The position numbers and the translations under genes were made by a program. From positions 1 to 32,940 of the forward strand of contig PBND01000075.1 of the NCBI GenBank assembly GCA_002722845.1: a stretch of 32,940 nt of DNA, in the 5' to 3' direction. This document shows, piece after piece, positions 1 through 6,978 of this stretch (position 1 is the stretch's first letter; each line of letters begins with the position of its first letter). Under the pieces are notes generated by a model. That model was not told the DNA's origin. It ran no database searches and saw only the letters and a program-made list of their open reading frames with translations. Source of the stretch: Myxococcales bacterium. Its GTDB lineage: Bacteria > Myxococcota > UBA4151.

Positions 1-399
1 GCCGTTGCTCTCGACGCCCATGGTGACGTGGCCGCCATGACCAGCACGGGCGGGATCGTCTACAAGGCTCTTGGCCGGGTCGGGGATAGTCCTGTCGTCG
101 GCAGCGGCTTGGCGGCCGACAACGAGTTGGGCGCCGCCAGTTCCACGGGCAAAGGCGAAGACCTCTTGAAAGCCGTGGTCTGCCAAGTCGCCCTCGACCG
201 GCTGCCCCAAGGTGATCTGTGCATGGAAGCTGCTCGCTTCGCGTTGGAGCGGATGCAGCGGCGTACCATGAGCTTGGGTGGCATGATTCTCATCAATCCC
301 TATGGTGAGGTGGGCATTCACCACACCAGTGACCACATGAGCTGGGCCCAGATGGACGACAGTCTGGCCACACCGCTGTCGGGTTATCAATTTCGTTAG
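1..399 (+). CDS. Isoaspartyl peptidase / L-asparaginase (Ntn hydrolase), C-terminal part, 5' truncated
   Basis: The window opens in frame inside this gene, so the N-terminal alpha part and the catalytic Thr are missing; 132 codons remain before the TAG. The first residues read AVALDAHGDVAAMTSTGG, the family sequence that directly follows the autocleavage threonine (usually TVGAVA) at the start of the beta subunit. The segment GRVGDSPVVGSGLAADN is the conserved substrate-pocket region of plant-type asparaginases. Members cleave isoaspartyl dipeptides and asparagine after self-processing, usually in the cytoplasm. The end of the protein retains the usual GEVGIHHTSDHMSWA-like strand. An internal ATG at 37 could be mistaken for a start but lies within conserved sequence. 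The gene ends 31 bp before the glutaredoxin gene on the same strand, so the two may be co-transcribed. Confidence 0.85.
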   Translation, partial: AVALDAHGDVAAMTSTGGIVYKALGRVGDSPVVGSGLAADNELGAASSTGKGEDLLKAVVCQVALDRLPQGDLCMEAARFALERMQRRTMSLGGMILINPYGEVGIHHTSDHMSWAQMDDSLATPLSGYQFR

Positions 400-430
400 A
401 CGAAACCATCGTCTGATCAGGGAGACTCCA

Positions 431-682
431 TTGGCACAGGTCCAGATCTACACCACTCGTATTTGCGCTTATTGCGTGATGGCCAAGCGACTGCTCGCAA
501 GATTAGACCAAGAGTACGAAGAGATCGGCGTGGATGCGGACCATGAGAAGCGAGCCTGGCTGGTGGAAGCCACTGGACAGCGGACCGTGCCCCAGATCTT
601 CATCGATGGGCAGTCCATCGGTGGCTACCAGGAATTGGCAGCCTTGCACCAAAAGGGTGAACTGGAAGAACTCCTTTCCTAG
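431..682 (+). CDS. grxC: Glutaredoxin (Grx3/GrxC type)
   Basis: An 83-residue single-domain glutaredoxin. The redox site is CAYC at residues 12-15 (the common form is CPYC), the cis-proline motif TVP is at 52-54, and the glutathione-binding SIGGY stretch is at 62-66. Such proteins reduce disulfides and protein-glutathione adducts in the cytoplasm using glutathione. The length is typical. The start is a TTG at 431, chosen because GGAGA lies at 421-425 with a 5-base spacer and because translation from here gives the normal family N-terminus (VQIYTT). It follows the asparaginase-type gene by 31 bp. The Pro-to-Ala change in the active site is expected to alter the redox potential but keeps both cysteines, so the protein should be active. 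Confidence 0.9.
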   Translation: MAQVQIYTTRICAYCVMAKRLLARLDQEYEEIGVDADHEKRAWLVEATGQRTVPQIFIDGQSIGGYQELAALHQKGELEELLS

Positions 683-758
683 ATCGGTCGACTGTCGGGG
701 CTAGTCGCAACCAGCGCACCTCGCCTACGATAACCCCTGCGCAGGACAGGAGAGCCCG

Positions 759-2927
759 ATGCCCAGTAACGTGAAGATTTCGTTCAGCGACCCGAAGACC
801 GGTACCCAGTACGAGTTGAACGCTCGTGTGCTGGAGACCGTCAAGAATACCGATACCCAAGCCGAGGATCGGCTGTCCATGAACCCCCAAGACGGTGCGG
901 TGGATCTCTTCGTTCGGGCCGAGCGAGGCAAGTACAGTGCGCCGACGACCCAGCACCTGCAAATCGATCGCAGTCAACTCAGTGATGAGGCTGCGCGGGC
1001 TCTGCAGGCGGCCATTGAAACCGGCGACAGCCGGAATGTCGTCGTCCGGAGTGCCCGGGGGGCGGAGATCACGCTGCGCAGCGACGTCGCCACGGAACGA
1101 CCTGGCCTGTTCGCCGGTCAAGCCGGCGGCATCTCGGTCTCCGATGCAGGCCATTTCGTCGCGGACGGTGTGTCAGGCCAAGGGCTTGAGGGGCGAATCG
1201 CCGGCTTAGAAGCAGCAGCGGTTCAGTCTGGCCGACTTCCCGAAGGGATCGACCTCTACACGGCCGCCGGCGTGGGTCTAGAGGGTAAGAAAGCGAACTT
1301 GAGCTCGATCCAGGACACCCTGCACCGCGTCCAAACTTCAGAGATGGCACCCAATGAGAAAGCGAGGGTTCGCAGCGCCGCTGCGACCAACTTGGCCGAG
1401 TTGATGTCTGGTCTCGGTCACGATGGGGATGCGGGTCGCCTCAAGGCAGAAGCCTTTCGCACCTACGGTGACCTGGTGAAGAACGAGACGGTGACCGGCC
1501 TGAAAGAATCGATGATCTTTAACGGGGTTCGGATTCAGAGTCGTCTCGATGGCCCCGAGGCGAAGGTGGTGGATGGCTGGCGCCAGGAGATTGCGCCCAA
1601 GGCACCGCCCTACGAGCACTTCTTTAAAGATGGTAAGGACACGGTGAACATCTCCTATGCTGCAGGGCATGGTGAGGGCTTCTACGAAGGCATGACCGAG
1701 TACTTCAAAAAGAAGGGCTTTGAGGTCAAAGAGGAGGGGAATTTCGCCTCGCCTCGAGTGCTGACGAAGGCCTTAAACGGCAAGACCATCAACGTGCACC
1801 TTCGCCACTTCCGGGAAGACAGCTTTAAGGACATCAACAATCCTGATTACGACATGATCGTTTATGGCGGTCACTCCAATCTGGGGGGCAACACCCGGCG
1901 GAGTGTGGAAAATGCACCGGAGGCTACGGGCGAGGGGAAACTGATCTTCCTCGGTTTGTGTTCGGGTAAGGACAATGTGGATCGGGTGCGCAAGGCCTTC
2001 CCAGATGCTCAACTGGTGACCACCTTCAACTCCTCCTATTTCACCAAGGGGGCGAAGGATGGCACCCAGTTCAGTGACGGTGAAGATGCTCGGGCCTTGA
2101 ACGAGTTGATCAATGGGGTGGCAGCCGAAGCCGATTGGCAAAGCATCTCTAAGGACATCAAGTCCAAGGCGGTGGGCTGGAATCACGGCAAAGAGCTGGG
2201 CAACTACATCACGCCCATCGACCTGCGGGTCAGCAACCGCTTGCGCGACAGTGACGCTGATGGGGTCGTTGACATCCAAGACAAGCACTTCAACTTGGAT
2301 GTGCTGCCGGTCAAAGCCCAACTGAACGCGGAGTTTGAAGCGAAGGCGCCGAAGGACGGAACCCTGAACGGTGACCTGCCGGCGACGGCCGCCTTCTTCG
2401 CCAACACGGTGGATCTCTACAATCCCACCTTCCGGGGCTTCAGCCATGAAGGGGCTGTCATCTCCGATGGTTACTTCAAAGGGGGTGCTGAGGAGCCAGT
2501 GGTTCGGTTTGAAACCAAGACGGTCGACGGTCGAAAGGCCTACAGCATGCAAGTCAATGATCACTACAGCCACATGGGCGAGGAAGCGCTGCGGGCGGTG
2601 ACCATGGTCGAGTACAACCGTCACCTGGCCAACACGGAGGCTGATTATCCCATCAAAGATCGAAAGATCGCCGAGCTCACCGGGCTTACGGCCGCTGCTG
2701 CCAGCTTAAAGTACGACCATGGCCGCCGGGATTCCTCGGTGTGGTATGGGCTCGTCAAGCATATGGGCTTGCCGGAGGGCGTGCACTACACCTCCATGCG
2801 GACGCTCATCATGAAGGAAAAGCACGACTACACGGGCTCCGAGAAAATTGCGCGGGCTTATCTTGAGAAGCTCGACCCGGAAACCCAGCAGGCGCTCACC
2901 GATCTCTACGCTGCGGAATCGCCCTAG
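759..2927 (+). CDS. Large protein of unknown function with probable caspase-like (clan CD) His/Cys dyad
   Basis: This 722-residue protein is not one I recognise as a named family. It has no signal peptide or membrane segment. Residues 1-115 look beta-rich; 140-300 look helical. Residues 296-430 alternate strand and helix: VNISYAAG, a helix, then DMIVYGGHSN (365-374) and KLIFLGLCSG (394-403), then a helix and AQLVTTFNSS (417-426). A hydrophobic strand ending in Gly-Gly-His (H372), followed about 29 residues later by a hydrophobic strand ending in a Cys (C401), is the arrangement of caspase, gingipain and CHAT peptidases. DSDADGVVDIQD (497-508) is a calcium-loop-like or thrombospondin type 3-like motif. 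The C-terminal 200 residues show no motif. The ATG start is preceded by AGGAGAG at 748-754. Its job is unknown; proteolysis is inferred from the dyad only. Confidence 0.85.
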   Translation: MPSNVKISFSDPKTGTQYELNARVLETVKNTDTQAEDRLSMNPQDGAVDLFVRAERGKYSAPTTQHLQIDRSQLSDEAARALQAAIETGDSRNVVVRSARGAEITLRSDVATERPGLFAGQAGGISVSDAGHFVADGVSGQGLEGRIAGLEAAAVQSGRLPEGIDLYTAAGVGLEGKKANLSSIQDTLHRVQTSEMAPNEKARVRSAAATNLAELMSGLGHDGDAGRLKAEAFRTYGDLVKNETVTGLKESMIFNGVRIQSRLDGPEAKVVDGWRQEIAPKAPPYEHFFKDGKDTVNISYAAGHGEGFYEGMTEYFKKKGFEVKEEGNFASPRVLTKALNGKTINVHLRHFREDSFKDINNPDYDMIVYGGHSNLGGNTRRSVENAPEATGEGKLIFLGLCSGKDNVDRVRKAFPDAQLVTTFNSSYFTKGAKDGTQFSDGEDARALNELINGVAAEADWQSISKDIKSKAVGWNHGKELGNYITPIDLRVSNRLRDSDADGVVDIQDKHFNLDVLPVKAQLNAEFEAKAPKDGTLNGDLPATAAFFANTVDLYNPTFRGFSHEGAVISDGYFKGGAEEPVVRFETKTVDGRKAYSMQVNDHYSHMGEEALRAVTMVEYNRHLANTEADYPIKDRKIAELTGLTAAAASLKYDHGRRDSSVWYGLVKHMGLPEGVHYTSMRTLIMKEKHDYTGSEKIARAYLEKLDPETQQALTDLYAAESP

Positions 2928-2989
2928 CGGGGAATAGTCTTCACACCGTGGTTGCTTCGTAAAGGCCGACTCGGCAGAGTGCCCGCACC

Positions 2990-4174
2990 ATGAATCGACC
3001 TCAGCTTTGTCCCAAATGCCGCACCCTCGTCGGCGTTGACGAAACCAGTTGCCACAAATGTGGTGCCAACCTTGGTGCTGCAGGTCGTTTCGTCCATGGA
3101 ACCGTGCGCAGTTCCGTCGAGTTGGGCCAGGAAATCGCCTGGTGGCAGATCATCATGGGTGCGAACATCGCGCTGTTTATCGTAGGCCTCGGGCTGACTT
3201 TAAAGGCGACGGGAGACATTGGCGGTCGGGGAATCTTCGCCATAGGGGCATCGACGGACATTCTTTTGCGGATGGGGATGCAGGAGAATTGGTTGGTGGG
3301 GGAAGGGGAGTGGTGGCGATTGGTCACCTCGACCTTCTTGCACGGTGGCCTGCTTCACGTTGGCTTTAATATGTATTTTCTCGCCCAGTTGGGACCCGCG
3401 GCCGAAAAAATCTTCGGTCAGCGGGGCTTCCTGGTGATCTACGTCCTCGGCGGTGTGGTGGGTGGCCTTGTCCAGTTGGCGATGACCACAGCACCGGTGG
3501 TGGGCGCATCTGGCTGTCTAATGGCCCTGATCGGTGCCCTTGCCGGCTATGGTCGTTTGCAGTTTGGCAGTTGGACCAATCCACTGAGTCGAGACATGTT
3601 TCGAACGCTCATTTTTATTACGCTGATCGGTTTGCTGCCAGGCCTGCACGCGGCTCATGGTTCACACATCGGTGGCTTTGTGGGTGGGATTGGGTTCCTC
3701 TTCCTCGTCCATGGATTGATCAAGCGACGGCAGTTGAACATCTTGAGTTGGCTTGCTCGGGCTTCCGTCGGTGTCGTCCTGCTGTCCATGGTTTTGATGG
3801 TGATGGCTGCCCAGAAGAGGCTGCCGAACGAGTTTGTCGCCCTGAACGACTGTATGCGGTCTGCTTATATCAAAGGGCAGAGAGTGATCGATCGAGAGCG
3901 CGGTAAATCACGCCTAGGAACGAAGCGCGTTGGCGAAGACGGCGGTCGAGGAAAACGCGGGTTGGTGATTCCCCCAGAATGCCTAACGACGGACTATGGC
4001 TTCGGTGATGATGGCGAGGGCTACCGACAGGAAATGCGGGCGATCTTAGAAGATCTGAGGCCTGGTCCAGGCTTGGCGGGCCAAGAACAACGCCTCCAAT
4101 CCCTGATGGGTCGCTACAAAGTCTGGCTGAACGGCTATTTTAAAGACCTCTACGGAATGAGTCTTTTTAAATGA
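2990..4174 (+). CDS. Rhomboid family intramembrane serine protease with N-terminal zinc ribbon
   Basis: A 394-residue protein. Residues 7-24 hold CPKC and CHKC, a four-cysteine zinc ribbon (C7, C10, C21, C24). The rhomboid core follows with membrane segments from about residue 53 to 275. Family landmarks are present: the HVGFN motif (H123, N127) on the second core helix, the nucleophile motif GASG with S174, and the catalytic H226 in SHIGG. Rhomboids cut substrate transmembrane helices inside the membrane. After the last helix a soluble tail of about 120 residues (275-394) has no recognisable domain and includes a Lys/Arg/Gly-rich stretch at 305-323. The stop overlaps the next start (ATGA), implying translational coupling. 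The ribosome-binding site is weak. The substrate is not apparent from sequence; the coupled gene product is one candidate partner. Confidence 0.92.
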   Translation: MNRPQLCPKCRTLVGVDETSCHKCGANLGAAGRFVHGTVRSSVELGQEIAWWQIIMGANIALFIVGLGLTLKATGDIGGRGIFAIGASTDILLRMGMQENWLVGEGEWWRLVTSTFLHGGLLHVGFNMYFLAQLGPAAEKIFGQRGFLVIYVLGGVVGGLVQLAMTTAPVVGASGCLMALIGALAGYGRLQFGSWTNPLSRDMFRTLIFITLIGLLPGLHAAHGSHIGGFVGGIGFLFLVHGLIKRRQLNILSWLARASVGVVLLSMVLMVMAAQKRLPNEFVALNDCMRSAYIKGQRVIDRERGKSRLGTKRVGEDGGRGKRGLVIPPECLTTDYGFGDDGEGYRQEMRAILEDLRPGPGLAGQEQRLQSLMGRYKVWLNGYFKDLYGMSLFK

Positions 4175-5397
4175 CGAAGCGATGGTGGTTGGTCGGCCTG
4201 GCTGGGCTCCTCGGGGTTGCGGTCCTGCTCATGTGGCAGACCCGTGGGTCCGACACCATGGTCAAAGCTGACCTCGCCGGCTGGGCCCTCCTCGAAGCGA
4301 AACCGCCGGCGGGGTTTCAAGCAGAATCCCCCGAGGGCCTCGCCCAATTGGTGGAGCTGCAACTCTTTGCTCAGCGAATTGCTGGTGTCCAGGCAGCCTT
4401 TGGGCCGCTCTACCACCCCCAGCCATTGCCTTCCTCCTTCGGTTTGCCTGAGGTGGATGATGATCTCCTCAGAGGGGCGATCCCGCTGCTCCTGCGCCGG
4501 CAGCGGGGCCGCTGGGACGAGGCCATGTTTTTGCCCCGCCTCGCCTATCTGCTCGAGCAACTCCAGGCCCGCTCCACGAAGCATTTCGCGGTGAGCCTGT
4601 TTCCCAGTCGGGTGCCGATGCCCGGGGCTTTGACCGCGGTCATTCCAAAGGCCCAACTGTTTCTCCTCACCGGGCCCCGGGAAGCCCGTCAGTCAAAGGC
4701 GACCCGAGCGGCCTTCGACTACCTTGTGGCTGAGGGGGGCCGCGTGCTTTGGGCCCAAACCAAGGCGAAGAATGCAGCCGATGCATCTGCCCTCCTGGTG
4801 TTGGCGAGCCTGAGCCAAAACGAAGAGACCGAGGCGGTTGTGATCGACCCGGCCGGCTTGGACGTGGAGGCCCAACTGAAAGCTCGGCTTCCCGGTGGAC
4901 TACGTCTGCAGGCCATCGGCCAGGCCGGACAAATCCACTATGATGAGCAGTGGATGAGCGGTCCGGGGGCGAAGACGGTCCTGGAGCCGGCCTATCGTCA
5001 GAAGACCGCGGGATGGCTCAGTGCCGATGGTCGGGATCTGCTCATTCTCGTCGCCCATCAGCCGGGCCTGCCCATGCCGAGCCTGAAAGGCCTGACCCCC
5101 GAGCCCAGCCTCACGTTGATCCCCCTCGGTAAGCCCGGGGAAATCGGCTTATCGCCCTTTGCGGCTCGATTGCCGGCCCTGCAGTTGCACAGGGCCCTTA
5201 CCGGTGCCACCGACCATTGCGAACAGGTCCAAGAGATCCCCTGGATGGCGAGCTGTAGTATGAAGCGATTCCTTGAACCCGGGCGAGTCCGTGTCTATCT
5301 GCGCCTGAAGCCGCAGGCCGGCATCCCGGCCTTGGACGGTCTCGTCGGCCCGGCTGGATGGGGCCTTCGCTTGCAAAGTCCTCCGGAGGAGGACTAA
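4171..5397 (+). CDS. Membrane-anchored protein of unknown function, coupled to rhomboid protease
   Basis: A 408-residue protein I do not recognise. Residues 5-22 form a single hydrophobic N-terminal segment after a short positive start (MTKR), consistent with an inner-membrane anchor or uncleaved signal and a periplasmic body; no lipobox or clear cleavage site is present. The rest is Leu/Ala/Gly/Pro-rich with alternating strands and helices. Two cysteines near the C-terminus (in DHCEQ and ASCSM) could form a disulfide outside the cytoplasm. The ATG overlaps the rhomboid TGA by four bases, so the two proteins are probably made together and may work together; a single-span protein next to an intramembrane protease is a plausible substrate or regulator, but this is inference from position only. 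Confidence 0.8.
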   Translation: MTKRWWLVGLAGLLGVAVLLMWQTRGSDTMVKADLAGWALLEAKPPAGFQAESPEGLAQLVELQLFAQRIAGVQAAFGPLYHPQPLPSSFGLPEVDDDLLRGAIPLLLRRQRGRWDEAMFLPRLAYLLEQLQARSTKHFAVSLFPSRVPMPGALTAVIPKAQLFLLTGPREARQSKATRAAFDYLVAEGGRVLWAQTKAKNAADASALLVLASLSQNEETEAVVIDPAGLDVEAQLKARLPGGLRLQAIGQAGQIHYDEQWMSGPGAKTVLEPAYRQKTAGWLSADGRDLLILVAHQPGLPMPSLKGLTPEPSLTLIPLGKPGEIGLSPFAARLPALQLHRALTGATDHCEQVQEIPWMASCSMKRFLEPGRVRVYLRLKPQAGIPALDGLVGPAGWGLRLQSPPEED

Positions 5398-5424
5398 GAG
5401 CCCGGACCCTTTCGTAGGGCATGT

Positions 5425-6960
5425 TTGGGAGTGAGCTTGGCGGAGGCAGAGGCGTCCTTCTCGGAATCGACCAAGCGGATCCTTCTGCTCGCTGTCCCCG
5501 CAGCTCTTGCCCTCGTCACCCAGGGGGCCATCAATCAAGTCGATATGCTGTTTATCGGCCATCTGGGCGGGTCCTGGGACCCCATGTATTCCGGGGTCGA
5601 TATCAGCGATGCTGCCCGCAACGAGCTGGCCACCAAGATCAAGGATGGTCAGGCAGCCATCGGAATCAGCATGAAGCTGCTCTGGTTGTATGCCGGCTTT
5701 CTGAGTTCCCTGGCCATTGGTACCCAAGCGATGGTCGCTCGTCGCTTTGGCGAGGGGGATCGGCCCATGGCGGGTGCGGTGGCCCTCAACTCCATCGCCG
5801 CGGCCTTCATCTCCAGCGTCTTCGTGACGGTGGTCGCCATCGTGCTGCTTCCCGCCTGCTTTGAGATGATCTCTGCCGGTGCTCTGGGGGTGATCGAACA
5901 AGGCGTTCTCTATGCTCGCATTCGCTTGCTGGCGATCGGTGTGATCGTCATGACCGCCAGCGTCCGGTCGTTCTTCGATGGCATTGGCCGAACCTATATC
6001 TTCATGTGGGTTGCGATCTTCATGAACACGCTGAACGTCGTGTTGGATTATGGCCTTGTTTTCGGTGCCTGGGGATTACCCAGAATGGAGGTCGAAGGGG
6101 CGGCTTGGGCCTCGGCGATCTCTGCGGCGATTGGCCTGGTGGTGCTGTTCGGTTGGCTCTTCCTGAAAGACTATAAAGGCTATCAAGTCTTCCATTGGAA
6201 GCGCCTGCGCATCAAAATGATGTGGCGGGTGGTGACCTTCAGTCTACCCAACGGGATTGCGACCGCCTTGATGACCCTGGGCTTCTTAGCCTTCGACAAG
6301 GTCATCGCAATGATCGACGAGGTTCGAGTGGAGCGAGCGCTCACCGAAGCGGGCTACGTGGTGTCAAATCTATCGATGACCGCACGAACTGAAATCATGG
6401 ATCAGTTGGGGACGGGGACAGCGCTCTTCCAGAGTATCCACCAAGTGGTCATCGCGGTGATGATGCTCTTCTTCATGACCGGCTTTGGCTTTGGCAGCGC
6501 GGCCAGCACGCTGGTCAGCCACGAGCTGGGTGCTGGGCTCCTGCGTGGGGCTCGCCGGATCGGCTGGCGAACCGTCCTCGTGGGCGGCGTCATCGTTTCG
6601 CTTTTTGGTGTCCTTCTCGCCATCTTTCCAGCCCAGGTCGCGGCCATCTTTAATCCCCAGGATCCGGCCTTTCAGGCTGCAGCCGTCGCACCCCTTCGAC
6701 TCGTGGGGCTTTGTGCCTTCCTGCCTGCGGGCGCACTGATCTTCTCCCAAGCCCTCTACAGCGCTGGCATGCCGGTCTTTGTGGCAGTGGTAACCACCGT
6801 GGGGATCGTTTGGCTCGTACCCGGCTCTTATCTGTTGGGCATCACCTTCGACTTCGGTTTGTTCGGCGCTTGGATTGCCGCCATTGGCTTTACACTCATC
6901 CTGTTCGTGGCGATGGGCCTGATGTGGGTGTCGGACCGATGGAAGAAGATCGACATCTAG
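5425..6960 (+). CDS. MATE family efflux transporter
   Basis: A 511-residue polytopic protein with about 12 hydrophobic helices. The opening NQVDMLFIGHLGG (residues 37-49) and ALGTQ-like segment SLAIGTQAMVARRFGEGD (95-112) are typical of the multidrug and toxic compound extrusion family, and the C-terminal half repeats the pattern (GFGFGSAASTLVSHELGAG, 353-371). MATE proteins export cations and drugs across the inner membrane using sodium or proton gradients. Two polar insertions, near residues 50-80 and 298-336, sit at equivalent places after the first helix of each half. The start is a TTG at 5425 with TAGGG five bases upstream; a GTG at 5431 is the alternative and would remove two residues. 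The gene lies 27 bp after the previous stop and 18 bp before the PBP gene. The transported substrate cannot be told. Confidence 0.93.
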   Translation: MGVSLAEAEASFSESTKRILLLAVPAALALVTQGAINQVDMLFIGHLGGSWDPMYSGVDISDAARNELATKIKDGQAAIGISMKLLWLYAGFLSSLAIGTQAMVARRFGEGDRPMAGAVALNSIAAAFISSVFVTVVAIVLLPACFEMISAGALGVIEQGVLYARIRLLAIGVIVMTASVRSFFDGIGRTYIFMWVAIFMNTLNVVLDYGLVFGAWGLPRMEVEGAAWASAISAAIGLVVLFGWLFLKDYKGYQVFHWKRLRIKMMWRVVTFSLPNGIATALMTLGFLAFDKVIAMIDEVRVERALTEAGYVVSNLSMTARTEIMDQLGTGTALFQSIHQVVIAVMMLFFMTGFGFGSAASTLVSHELGAGLLRGARRIGWRTVLVGGVIVSLFGVLLAIFPAQVAAIFNPQDPAFQAAAVAPLRLVGLCAFLPAGALIFSQALYSAGMPVFVAVVTTVGIVWLVPGSYLLGITFDFGLFGAWIAAIGFTLILFVAMGLMWVSDRWKKIDI

Positions 6961-6978
6961 CGGTTTCTGGGAGCGTTG

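Noticed and set aside
1773-2624. Minus-strand open frame (about 283 codons) opposite the caspase-like gene
   Set aside because: The sense frame has a good ribosome-binding site and ordered motifs; the antisense product does not.
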